DNA from: Paenibacillus polymyxa
Lineage (GTDB): Bacteria; Bacillota; Bacilli; Paenibacillales; Paenibacillaceae
DNA: 64,000 nt
Direction: 5' to 3'
NCBI RefSeq assembly: GCF_018614975.1
Contig: NZ_JAGGNR010000011.1
Span: 434,001 to 498,000, forward strand
Position 1 is the stretch's first letter, and the number at the start of each line of letters is the position of its first letter. The translations under genes and the position numbers were made by a program. The notes under the pieces were generated by a model. That model was not told where the DNA came from. It saw nothing but the letters and a program-made list of their open reading frames with translations, and ran no database searches. Shown here one piece after another: positions 56,104-64,000 of this stretch.

Positions 56104-56951
56104 ACGAGGTTATCGATGGTTCGTTTCAACTCCGTATCATGGTTGAAGATACGTCTGTATTGCTTCGGCGTCAGGCCGATCAGTTTTTTGAAAAAATTCG
56201 TGAAATGGCTTTGGTCACTGAATCCTGTCTGTGCGGCTACTTCAATCGGAAGCAGGCCTTGTTCCAGAAGACGTTTGGCTTGATTAATGCGAATCGTTTC
56301 CAGGTAACGGTAAGGTGATATCCCTTTCTGGCGAGTGAATAAACGCAGCAGGTGGTATTTACTCATCTCCGTCAAGTCGGCTATCTCGTTCAGCGAGATG
56401 CTCTCCATGTAATGAGCTTCTATGTAGTCACATATGCGTCTGATCTCAGCAGTAACATCCTGTGTGGAAACAGGTGGTTCAGCATCCGAATAATCTCGCA
56501 GCAATTGATCCAGTAGTAAGAGTAACAATTCTTCTTTGCAAAAATCGGATTGCTCTTCCAGAATCATCTGATGCAGCTCGTGCAGAGAATCCACAAGTTC
56601 ACTTTGGTAGAGAACGGGGGATGTAAACCGTGGCATGTAAGCTTGTCCAGTAATCTCTCTCACATACTCTCGCATAACCTCAGGCTGGACGTTGATACAG
56701 CGATAATCGAGGGTTCTTCCATCGACCTGTTCGCAGGCATGAGGATCATGTGGATTAAAAACAATCATGTCACCACTATTCAGAATGTATTCTTCGTTGT
56801 TGCAGACGAGGTGTCGCTTGCCTTGCTCAATGAATCCAATGACGTAATAGTCATGAAAATGATTGGGAAACTTTTGCATAATGCCTTCAAATTGATAAGC
56901 TTCTAGCTGTAGATCGGTATCAAATACCACAGTCCGGACTTCCCGAGTCAT
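56100..56951 (-). CDS. AraC-family regulator, coupled to EamA transporter
   Basis: 283 residues: an N-terminal cupin sensor ([22 protein letters not shown] region) and two C-terminal helix-turn-helix motifs ([33 protein letters not shown] and [29 protein letters not shown]). AGAAGGTG precedes the ATG. The four-base overlap with the downstream transporter gene shows that the two form one operon; the regulator probably responds to the exported compound (inference). Confidence 0.9.
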   Translation of the reverse strand: MTREVRTVVFDTDLQLEAYQFEGIMQKFPNHFHDYYVIGFIEQGKRHLVCNNEEYILNSGDMIVFNPHDPHACEQVDGRTLDYRCINVQPEVMREYVREITGQAYMPRFTSPVLYQSELVDSLHELHQMILEEQSDFCKEELLLLLLDQLLRDYSDAEPPVSTQDVTAEIRRICDYIEAHYMESISLNEIADLTEMSKYHLLRLFTRQKGISPYRYLETIRINQAKRLLEQGLLPIEVAAQTGFSDQSHFTNFFKKLIGLTPKQYRRIFNHDTELKRTIDNLV

Positions 56952-57153
56952 GATGCACCTTCTTTCTGGTATGTTAAGGTCAGTATAGGTTGTAAAGAAG
57001 GAATTTTCTTGAACGATATTGCTATTGCTCGAAGTGTTTGAACGGACAGATATCCCTAAAAAAATTCCCGAAGTCCCGGAGGGAAAGGAGCCCTTTGCTT
57101 AGTATAGTTGATTCATGAGTTCAAGCCTATAAGTTGCTTATATCGCTTCATGA

Positions 57154-57498
57154 GTTCGCCCGTACCTGGATGTGTTGTTTTATCTGCTCCAACTTCAGCA
57201 TTTTCAGGATAAATATGCACTGCTTGAAGCCTTGTTATCGGATGCTTGTATGGAATATGTAACGAAAAGGGTGAACCCGGATGCCCGGTTATCAGCCGAA
57301 ACCATACAGCAGCTTATATTTTCATTATGTGATTATTACGTCTCTCGAGTAATGGATGCATCAAAAAATATCAGACAGTTACACCAATTATTGAACAAAA
57401 CATCAAGACACAGCTGGAGCAATTCCTTCTTGAATTAATGAGCAAAGTAGCGGAGGATGTAGATCTCAAAACGCTGAAAATTACTGCAACCCTTTAAC
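57154..57498 (+). pseudogene. TetR-type regulator C-terminal remnant, frameshifted
   Basis: After a TGA at 57151 a frame encodes YLLQLQHFQDKYALLEALL..EYVTKRV..SAETIQQLIFSLCDYYVSRVMDA, the style of a TetR C-terminal ligand domain. The frame shifts near 57400: NIKTQLEQFLLELMSK continues in another frame to a TAA near 57497. No N-terminal helix-turn-helix remains. This reading is from sequence pattern only, without a database match. Confidence 0.5.
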
Positions 57499-57517
57499 GA
57501 AATTGCATTACTATTTG

Positions 57518-57748
57518 AATGGATAATGTGGGCAACGTCATGATGAAGTTGGAACCGGGATATACGGGATTAGTAATCACTTGATTAATACAGATTGGCC
57601 GAAGGTGAAACGTGGAAAAGAAGGGCTGGAGAAAATCATCCATGGGGAGGACGACGAAGATACCCTGACATAACAAATATTAGGTTTGCTGCAAATGGCA
57701 GATCCTTCAGTGGATGAACTTTTGCCTCATACAGGTATGAATCACTGA
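57518..57748 (+). pseudogene. NRDE-family (TANGO2-like) C-terminal remnant
   Basis: From 57551 the frame reads GIYGISNHLINTDWPKVKRGKEGL, the hallmark C-terminal block of the NRDE/TANGO2 family, and continues past an in-frame TAA with ILGLLQMADPSVDELLPHTG, also typical. The N-terminal NRDE motif and most of the protein are gone. Confidence 0.75.
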
Positions 57749-57843
57749 ATTTAAATTCCACGTTTATGTTTCATTGCTTCTGAGTGTAAAAGAATTATTT
57801 AAATATTCTGTGTAAACTAATATAACACGACATAAACGGTTTG

Positions 57844-57892
57844 AGAGCCCCTTTTGTACAACACGCCCAATTTAAGTTAGGCTCTTTATCTC
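57844..57892 (+). terminator. Possible terminator upstream of the purine permease
   Basis: AGAGCC pairs with GGCTCT around a 30-base loop and is followed by a weak T-rich run. A second hairpin (ATGTTATG at 57906 with CATAACAT at 57956) lies between it and the permease gene. Confidence 0.4.
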
Positions 57893-58010
57893 TTATCACA
57901 ATTCTATGTTATGAATCATGGAACTTCCCTGAATAGTTTATATAATGTGAATCAACATAACATGATTTTGCAGCGGTTCGGTTGATTCTAATTTCAGGGG
58001 GCAACGTGGA

Positions 58011-59327
58011 ATGAAAGAAACCAAAAAGATGAGAGTTTTTTCACTGGGGATTCAGCACGTACTCGCGATGTATGCGGGAGCAATTTTGGTGCCTTTGCTT
58101 GTGGGCAGAGCACTAAATCTGACTGCAGAGCAGTTGGCGTATCTGGTATCCATTGACCTGTTAACGTGCGGGATTGCAACATGGCTTCAGGCTCGGAAAG
58201 GAAAGTACTTGGGTATTGGTTTGCCAGCGGTGCTCGGAAGTTCTTTTGTAGCGGTGACACCCATGATTGCGATTGGATCGCAATACGGAATACCTGCCAT
58301 ATATGGGTCGATCATCGCAGCCGGGTTATTTATCGTCATCTTTGCCGTATTTTTTAGCAAAATCGTCAAATTGTTTCCGCCAGTCGTGATCGGTACAGTG
58401 GTAACCATTATCGGTCTTGCGCTAATCCCAACTGGCATTAAAAACATGGCGGGTGGAGCAAACAGTGAGAATTTTGGGAGTTTGGATAATTTGGCCCTCT
58501 CATTTGGTGTATTACTGTTCATTCTAATCCTGAATCGCTATGCTCGCGGGTTTGTTAAATCCTTGGCTGTTCTCCTTGGTATTATCGTGGGAACCCTCAT
58601 CGCATCCATCATGGGAAAAGTGAATTTTGCCTCTGTACAGGAAGCCTCCTGGTTCCATTTACCTCAACCCTTTTACTTTGGATGGCCTACCTTCGAAATC
58701 GGCCCAATCATTACAATGATTATTGTAGGTACGGTGGTTATCATCGAATCAACAGGTGTATTTATGGCTTTGAGTAAAATCTGTGATCAACCGATCAACG
58801 AAAAAGATCTGGCACGGGGATATCGTGCAGAAGGTCTTGCGTTTGTCCTGGGCGGCATATTTAATGCTTTTCCATACAATACATTTGCACAGAATGTCGG
58901 TTTGGTTCAGCTCTCCAAAGTGAAAACGACCAATGTTGTTGTTGCAGCCGGAGGTATTCTGGTCTTTCTGGGACTCATTCCGAAGGTAGCTGCTTTTGCA
59001 ACCATTATTCCAAGTGCTGTCCTTGGAGGAGCAACTGTTGTCCTGTTTGGAATGGTCGTCTCATCCGGGATCAAAATGCTGCAAAATGTCGACTTCGGCA
59101 AACAATCCAATCTATTGATCGTGGCTTGCTCCGTTTCACTTGGGCTCGGTGTTACTGCTGTACCCGACCTGTTTGCCCAGCTTCCTCAAAGTATTCGGAT
59201 TATTGTTAGCGATGGTATTATCACGGGAAGCCTGTCAGCGATTCTGCTTAATGTCTTCTTTAACCTCGCTTTGAAAAAAGAGAGCTTGCCAGTACAGCCT
59301 GTACAGGCTCAGGAAGCACATACGTAA
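58011..59327 (+). CDS. NCS2-family purine (xanthine-type) permease
   Basis: 438 residues with about 13 membrane helices. The N-terminal QHVLAMYAGAILVPLLVG is diagnostic for NCS2 xanthine/uric acid permeases, and the conserved QNVGLV (about residue 296) contains the transport-site motif. PbuX (xanthine) or PucJ/K (urate) types are possible; I prefer xanthine. GGGGG is 9 bases before the ATG. No guanine riboswitch could be found in the leader, unlike Bacillus subtilis pbuX. It is monocistronic. Confidence 0.87.
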   Translation: MKETKKMRVFSLGIQHVLAMYAGAILVPLLVGRALNLTAEQLAYLVSIDLLTCGIATWLQARKGKYLGIGLPAVLGSSFVAVTPMIAIGSQYGIPAIYGSIIAAGLFIVIFAVFFSKIVKLFPPVVIGTVVTIIGLALIPTGIKNMAGGANSENFGSLDNLALSFGVLLFILILNRYARGFVKSLAVLLGIIVGTLIASIMGKVNFASVQEASWFHLPQPFYFGWPTFEIGPIITMIIVGTVVIIESTGVFMALSKICDQPINEKDLARGYRAEGLAFVLGGIFNAFPYNTFAQNVGLVQLSKVKTTNVVVAAGGILVFLGLIPKVAAFATIIPSAVLGGATVVLFGMVVSSGIKMLQNVDFGKQSNLLIVACSVSLGLGVTAVPDLFAQLPQSIRIIVSDGIITGSLSAILLNVFFNLALKKESLPVQPVQAQEAHT

Positions 59328-59371
59328 ATCCTTGTAATAACGGACGTGTCATCTGGTAGTAAGCGGAATAG

Positions 59372-59447
59372 ATCCAAGATGGTTTTCTGGGAAGTGGAAT
59401 GAAAGACAATGACTCCACTTGGCAAAGAAACCTCTTGGATTTTTTTG
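59372..59447 (+). terminator. Terminator after the purine permease gene
   Basis: ATCCAAGA pairs with TCTTGGAT, with inner GGTTT/AAACC and AAGTGGA/TCCACTT helices, then a seven-T run. From here to 59641 nothing else was recognised. Confidence 0.8.
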
Positions 59448-59641
59448 TGCTTACGATTCATGAGAATGCAAAAGGCATGCAAATATGCTAAAGTTTCATC
59501 AAGAACATTTTAGATGTTCGTTTAAGTCAACAACCTCTTGAATTGAATTTCCATGCGACTACATAAATGAGCATTGGTTCACAAGGCTAAAATAAAAACC
59601 AGGGGATATCCATTGGGTACAGAAAAGGAGTTGTGTTCACT

Positions 59642-61111
59642 ATGCAACAAGAAACGTTGAACAAAGGGTGGAACTTGGAGAATAGTTATGCGCAGTTACC
59701 GCAACCCTTTTTCACAAGTCAGGGCGCGGTGCCTGTTGAATCACCAAAGCTGATCATTTTCAATAGATTGCTTGCCTCCAGCTTGGGACTGGATGTGGAG
59801 TCTCTTGACAGTGATGAAGGAGCGCAAATTTTTGCGGGTAATTCGATTCCGGAAGGAGCCGAGCCTCTGGCTCAGGCCTATGCAGGACATCAATTCGGCA
59901 ATTTTAACATGCTTGGAGATGGACGGGCTTTGCTGCTGGGTGAACAGATTACGCCACAGGGCGAGCGAGTGGATATCCAGCTGAAAGGTTCAGGGAGAAC
60001 ACCGTACTCTCGTGGAGGAGATGGACGTGCTGCTGTGGGGCCCATGTTGCGAGAATATATCATTAGTGAAGCGATGTATGCACTAGGTATTCCAACGACA
60101 CGCAGTCTGGCGGTGGTATCAACAGGAGAAAACATTATCCGCGAAACAGAGCGGCCTGGGGCCATATTAACCCGGGTGGCTTCCAGTCATATCCGGGTAG
60201 CAACCTTCCAGTATGCAGCCAGATGGGGTTCTATAGACGATCTTCGGGCATTGGCTGACTATACGTTGAATCGACATTTTCCTGAGGTTGCTCAAGCTGA
60301 AGATCGTTATCTTTTGCTCCTTCAGGAAGTAATTAAACGGCAGGCGGCACTCGTTGCCCAATGGCAGCATGTTGGTTTCATTCATGGCGTGATGAACACG
60401 GATAACATGGCGATCAGTGGTGAGACCATCGATTATGGTCCGTGCGCCTTTATGGATGCTTACAATCCTTCAACCGTATTCAGCTCCATTGACAGACAAG
60501 GTCGCTATGCTTATGGTAATCAACCGTATATTGCCGGGTGGAATTTGGCTCGCTTTGCCGAGACACTTCTGCCGTTGTTGCATGAAGATGAAGAACAGGC
60601 CGTGCAACTCGCGCAGGATACCATCGCACAATTTTCTGAATTGTACCATCATCACTGGCTCAAGGGGATGCGTGCCAAACTGGGCTTGTTGGATGAAGAG
60701 GCCGAAGATGAGGCCATGATCAAGGATCTTCTTGAACTTATGGAGAAGCATAGTTCAGATTACACGAATACGTTCCTGGCATTGACATTTGATACATTGG
60801 AAGGGACTGCTTTGTTTGGCACGACAGAATTTGCTGAATGGAATGAGCGGTGGCAAGCAAGATTGGACAGACAGGAAGAGGAGAAGGAAGTCTCTCGACA
60901 GTTGATGAGAACGAACAATCCAGCGGTCATCCCCCGCAATCATCGGGTCGAGGAAGCGCTTGAGCAAGCGGAGAACTACGGAGATCTTAGCGTGATGCAG
61001 AAGCTTTTGGCAGTTCTTTCAGATCCGTTTGCGCACTCACCTGAGCAGGCTCAATATGCCGAACTACCTGCACAATGCAATACTTCGTACCAAACTTTTT
61101 GTGGAACCTGA
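59642..61111 (+). CDS. selO: Protein adenylyltransferase SelO
   Basis: 489 residues, near the bacterial family length, with the pseudokinase-like SelO fold. The family blocks are [44 protein letters not shown] with the catalytic Asn/Asp, and DYGPCAFMD. SelO transfers AMP from ATP to Ser/Thr/Tyr of target proteins, linked to redox stress. The C-terminus ends in CGT, so Cys takes the place of the selenocysteine found in animal forms. The ATG at 59642 lies 11 bases after AAAGGAG, while the GTG at 59633 is too close to it. Confidence 0.93.
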   Translation: MQQETLNKGWNLENSYAQLPQPFFTSQGAVPVESPKLIIFNRLLASSLGLDVESLDSDEGAQIFAGNSIPEGAEPLAQAYAGHQFGNFNMLGDGRALLLGEQITPQGERVDIQLKGSGRTPYSRGGDGRAAVGPMLREYIISEAMYALGIPTTRSLAVVSTGENIIRETERPGAILTRVASSHIRVATFQYAARWGSIDDLRALADYTLNRHFPEVAQAEDRYLLLLQEVIKRQAALVAQWQHVGFIHGVMNTDNMAISGETIDYGPCAFMDAYNPSTVFSSIDRQGRYAYGNQPYIAGWNLARFAETLLPLLHEDEEQAVQLAQDTIAQFSELYHHHWLKGMRAKLGLLDEEAEDEAMIKDLLELMEKHSSDYTNTFLALTFDTLEGTALFGTTEFAEWNERWQARLDRQEEEKEVSRQLMRTNNPAVIPRNHRVEEALEQAENYGDLSVMQKLLAVLSDPFAHSPEQAQYAELPAQCNTSYQTFCGT

Positions 61112-61130
61112 TTTAACAATGTGGAATGAA

Positions 61131-61154
61131 GAGGCTGCCTTGGGCAGCTTTTTC
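61131..61154 (+). terminator. Terminator after selO
   Basis: GCTGCC pairs with GGCAGC, followed by TTTTTC. Confidence 0.75.
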
Positions 61155-61267
61155 ATTTTTTTCATTCTGTCATGAACGTTAGAATCGAACGTTTTTATTG
61201 AATTTGGAGATTGTCATACAATAATTAGAGAAGTAGAGATTTAACTTTTATAGAGGCAGGTGCATTC

Positions 61268-61468
61268 ATGTCCAACATGTTAAGCAAAGAACAATTGGTA
61301 GACATCCTTTTACAGCTTTTAGAGCGTACATCTTTTCCTAGGGAACAGATGCAAAACTATGTTAACCGCTTGTTTGAGACCCTTAAGTGGGATGGGGTGC
61401 CCTATGTAGCGAGTAGAGAAGATACGTATTTGCAGAGAAAGCCTATGGTTATTATCACGGAAAATTGA
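61268..61468 (+). CDS. Small conserved-looking protein of unknown function
   Basis: 66 residues, soluble, mostly helical at first (LSKEQLVDILLQLLER..FPREQMQNYVNRLFETLKWDGVPY). AGGCAGGTG lies 6 bases before the ATG. The composition and absence of rare codons support a real gene, but no family is recognised. It lies just before the tyrS T-box leader and has no visible terminator of its own. Confidence 0.55.
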   Translation: MSNMLSKEQLVDILLQLLERTSFPREQMQNYVNRLFETLKWDGVPYVASREDTYLQRKPMVIITEN

Positions 61469-61594
61469 ACATAATGATAATATAATTTGGTTTCAACTAT
61501 ACATCCGTTGTTCTGTTCAAAGATTGCATACTTGGTCTTGCAATGACTGAAACGTTCGGCTATACTTGCTATAAATTGAATACATGAATCACGT

Positions 61595-61845
61595 TGATAG
61601 AGCGCAGTAGCGGCTTTGTCCCTGTTACAGAAAGTCAGGGGTTGATGGAACCTGATACATACAAGGGCTGCGAATTACACTCTGGAGTACTTGGGTAATG
61701 CCAAGCGGATGGGCAAACGATATATTGCTAAAAGTGGTATGGATAACGTGTTAAGGTTACGTGTTGTCCATGCAATTTGGGTGGTACCACGGTTATGATA
61801 ATCGTCCCTGTGTCTAATGAAGACAAGGAGGCGATTTTTTTGTGT
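61595..61845 (+). promoter_or_regulatory. T-box riboswitch, tyrosine-specific, tyrS leader
   Basis: The T-box core TTTGGGTGGTACCACGG is at 61776-61792, followed by a terminator in which AATCGTCCCTGTGTC pairs with GACAAGGAGGCGATT before a T-run (to 61843). Stem I spans about 61600-61690. The TAC at 61676-61678, in the context GAATTACAC, is the likely tyrosine specifier codon. Uncharged tRNA-Tyr would pair with it and with the T-box bulge to allow readthrough. Confidence 0.92.
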
Positions 61846-61928
61846 CCAAAAAATCCGTTCCAGCGTGTTATTTCGTAATTTGACGTAGATCATGACTGAA
61901 TTTTGAGGATAGAAAAGGGGTTGTACAA

Positions 61929-63191
61929 ATGAATATTATTGATGAACTACAATGGCGTGACGCCATTAACCAGCAGACGGATGCAGAGGGATTACGTGAA
62001 TTGACTGAAACGAAGTCCGTTTCTTTGTACTGCGGCGTTGACCCTACGGGGGATAGCATGCATATCGGACATCTCATTCCATTCATGATGCTTAAACGTT
62101 TTCAACTGGCAGGACATCGTCCAGTCATTTTGATTGGTGGAGCTACAGGCACGATTGGTGATCCAAGTGGTCGTCAGGCAGAGCGTTCTTTGCAAACGAT
62201 GGAGCAAGTGCAGGAGAATGTGGATGCACTGACCGCGCAGATGAAGAAGTTGTTTGTAACAGACGGTGATAATCAGGTTCGCATGGTGAACAACTATGAT
62301 TGGACACACAAAATCAATGTCATTGAATTCTTGCGTGACTACGGCAAAAACTTCAACCTTAACACAATGCTGGCTAAGGATGTCGTTGCGAGCAGACTGG
62401 AAGGCGGAATCTCGTTCACTGAGTTTTCCTACCAGATCCTTCAATCGCTCGACTACCTGCACCTGTTCCAGAACGAAGATGTACAGCTTCAAATCGGCGG
62501 TTCTGATCAATGGGGGAATATCACGAGTGGTCTTGATCTGATTCGCAAAAAAGAAGGATCTGAAGCGAAGGCGTACGGTCTGACCATTCCGCTCATGCTC
62601 AAATCCGACGGAACCAAATTCGGTAAAACAGCTGGCGGCGCAATCTGGCTTGATCCGAACAAAACGACACCATTTGAATTCTACCAGTTCTGGGCAAATA
62701 CAGATGACCGTGATGTGATCAAATACTTGAAATACTTTACCTTCTTGAGCAAAGAAGAAATTGAAGCTTTGGCTGAAAAGGTAGAGACAGAGCCGCACAG
62801 ACGTGAAGCACAGAAAGCACTCGCGGAAGAAATGACAAAATTCGTTCACGGCGAAGAAATGCTCGAACAGGCTAAACGTATTACAGCGGCGCTGTTCAGT
62901 GGTGATATCCGTTCCCTGACAGCAGATGAAATCGAGCAGGGCTTCAAGGAAATGCCAACATTTGAAACGGATGGCTTAGCAAAAAATATCGTCGACTGGC
63001 TCGTAGAGCTGGGGTTGGAGCCATCGAAGCGCCAGGCGCGTGAGGATGTCACCAAAGGCGCTATCTCCATGAACGGTGAGAAAATCACAGAGCTTGAATT
63101 CACAGTGTCGGCAGAGCATGCCATTGGCGGTAAATTCATCATTATCCGTAAAGGTAAGAAGAATTACAGCTTGGTTAAACTTCAATCGTAG
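61929..63191 (+). CDS. tyrS: Tyrosyl-tRNA synthetase
   Basis: 420 residues. The class I HIGH motif is at residues 45-48, the KFGKT form of the KMSKS loop begins at Lys230, and a C-terminal S4 RNA-binding domain is at about 350-415. It charges tRNA-Tyr with tyrosine. The ATG follows AAAAGGGG. Expression is controlled by the T-box leader upstream, and the gene is followed by a terminator. Confidence 0.97.
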   Translation: MNIIDELQWRDAINQQTDAEGLRELTETKSVSLYCGVDPTGDSMHIGHLIPFMMLKRFQLAGHRPVILIGGATGTIGDPSGRQAERSLQTMEQVQENVDALTAQMKKLFVTDGDNQVRMVNNYDWTHKINVIEFLRDYGKNFNLNTMLAKDVVASRLEGGISFTEFSYQILQSLDYLHLFQNEDVQLQIGGSDQWGNITSGLDLIRKKEGSEAKAYGLTIPLMLKSDGTKFGKTAGGAIWLDPNKTTPFEFYQFWANTDDRDVIKYLKYFTFLSKEEIEALAEKVETEPHRREAQKALAEEMTKFVHGEEMLEQAKRITAALFSGDIRSLTADEIEQGFKEMPTFETDGLAKNIVDWLVELGLEPSKRQAREDVTKGAISMNGEKITELEFTVSAEHAIGGKFIIIRKGKKNYSLVKLQS

Positions 63192-63268
63192 GTGTCGAAG
63201 AAATAGAACGTAACACAGACACGTAAGAGACTACAATAGAAATACAAAAAAACCAAATACAGAAACAA

Positions 63269-63319
63269 AAAGACCGTCTTCCATCTCTGTCAGGCGACAG
63301 AAGGGAGACGGTCTTTAGT
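63269..63319. terminator. Terminator between tyrS and the convergent YxcD-like gene
   Basis: AAAGACCGTCT pairs with AGACGGTCTTT, with a central CTGTC/GACAG helix. Confidence 0.8.
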
Positions 63320-63344
63320 ATAACAGGTCATTGCTTGACCTAGT

Positions 63345-63623
63345 TTATTGATTAACGATTGCTGTGATCTCTTCATCCAGATCAAGTCGTACGTTCTCAC
63401 GGTACGCCCGCATGTTGTATTCACTGTGCAGGTAACGAAGAATCGCTTCAATCATATTGGACTCCACCAGATATTGACTGCGGCCTTGAATCCAAACTTC
63501 AGCGGAATAACCTGTATCTTCTTCCCAGCTCAGTTCTACGTTCACATCGGTTGGACGTACACCCTTACGTTCTGCCATATGAATACAGATTGCATTCACA
63601 ATTTCATCCATGCTCAGAACCAT
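63345..63623 (-). CDS. DUF2653 (YxcD-like) protein
   Basis: 92 residues matching DUF2653 over the full length (MDEIVNAICIHMAERKGVRPTDVNVELSWEEDTGYSAEVWIQG). The family is small, soluble and of unknown function. It lies 5 bases downstream of the glycine-rich membrane protein gene on the same strand, a pairing that is conserved in Bacillota. Confidence 0.85.
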   Translation of the reverse strand: MVLSMDEIVNAICIHMAERKGVRPTDVNVELSWEEDTGYSAEVWIQGRSQYLVESNMIEAILRYLHSEYNMRAYRENVRLDLDEEITAIVNQ

Positions 63624-63628
63624 AGAGA

Positions 63629-64000
63629 TTAGTACCGTCCGTTTCTGTTACGGTCATCATCACGATCATTGCGGCGGTCATAACGGCCATCCGCTGCAGG
63701 TTTGCGACGATTAGAGATGGCTCTGAAGAGTGCCATAGCCAGCATAACAATCAACATAATTGCTGCAACGTTCACGAGCAATCCAAGGATGTTACCCAGA
63801 GCACCCATGCCACCGAACAGTCCGCCGAACATCATACCAGCAAGACCACCAAGCATCATGCCTTTCATGAATCCACCGCCACCGCCGAAGAATCCACCAC
63901 CACGGGTTGCAGCTGCACCAGTACCGGAGTTATTACCGGAATTGGATTGATTCACGTTGTTGTTGGAGTCGGATTTCTTAGGAGTGTTGGTATAACTTTT
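63629..64000 (-). CDS. Glycine-rich membrane protein, 5' part beyond window
   Basis: The frame is open to the right edge, so the N-terminus is missing. Visible parts are a Ser/Asn/Thr-rich segment, a Gly/Phe/Met-rich stretch (GGGFFGGGGGFMKGMMLGGLAG), a membrane helix (NILGLLVNVAAIMLIVMLAMALF) and an Arg/Asp-rich tail. This is typical of Tim44-domain-like or GlyGly-rich membrane proteins found next to yxcD; function unknown. A GTG at 63953-63955 is unlikely to be the true start, because coding-like sequence continues upstream of it. Confidence 0.7.
   Translation of the reverse strand, partial: KSYTNTPKKSDSNNNVNQSNSGNNSGTGAAATRGGGFFGGGGGFMKGMMLGGLAGMMFGGLFGGMGALGNILGLLVNVAAIMLIVMLAMALFRAISNRRKPAADGRYDRRNDRDDDRNRNGRY

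Noticed and set aside
57780-58010. Guanine/xanthine riboswitch before the NCS2 permease
   Set aside because: The conserved aptamer core (TTTCTACC and CCGTAAA type segments) is absent.

Overview
The window looks like a chromosomal stretch of a Paenibacillus-type member of the Bacillota. The evidence is a moderate-GC, densely coding sequence with strong AGGAGG-type ribosome binding sites, GTG/TTG starts, a tyrosine T-box leader, LicT/RAT antitermination, CcpA-like cre sites and many families typical of Bacillus/Paenibacillus (YxcD/DUF2653, YjfB, NCS2 purine permease, SelO, BglP). No rRNA, tRNA, CRISPR array, prophage or insertion sequence was seen.

Layout: 0-4.5 kb has the end of a DUF1361 membrane protein, two penicillin-binding-protein-like serine hydrolases, a DUF6809 protein and an ankyrin protein whose natural start is cut off by an in-frame TAA. 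4.7-7.7 kb is a compact cassette of an SPFH protein with five zinc ribbons plus three membrane proteins, two of which share a zinc-ribbon tail. 8-9.4 kb is a secreted glucoamylase-fold protein behind two LacI-type operators. 9.6-12.2 kb holds a LysR regulator, two cupins and the remains of a third cupin and of an aldo/keto reductase. 13.5-17.6 kb is an MCP-CheW-CheA operon without CheY/CheB/CheR. 17.7-22.4 kb is a pentose-phosphate block (LysR divergent from zwf-tal-gnd).

24-43 kb is dominated by beta-glucoside uptake: licT-bglP-GH1, then a second licT, two close paralogues of an EIIBCA permease and a second GH1 enzyme, controlled by six RAT antiterminator sequences of two kinds. Between the two blocks lie a 5'-nucleotidase-like protein, an AraC regulator divergent from a GH78 alpha-L-rhamnosidase, an Imm-5-like protein, a GNAT enzyme, an acyltransferase and a decayed P-loop kinase. 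Sugars released outside would be taken up and phosphorylated by the permeases, hydrolysed by the GH1 enzymes and fed into glycolysis or the zwf-tal-gnd route.

43-64 kb carries RidA, a membrane-anchored subtilisin, HAD phosphatases, a secreted stalk-domain protein, YjfB, and a minus-strand set of MFS exporter, class III aminotransferase, zinc dehydrogenase and HAD phosphatase that has the enzyme logic of known azasugar (1-deoxynojirimycin-type) clusters. After that come RluF, an AraC-EamA pair, a gene graveyard (TetR and NRDE remnants), a purine permease, SelO, T-box-tyrS and a YxcD pair that runs off the right edge.

The most interesting items are the candidate azasugar/amino-polyol operon with a structured repeat inside it, the duplicated RAT leader that has lost its licT, and the SPFH/zinc-ribbon cassette.
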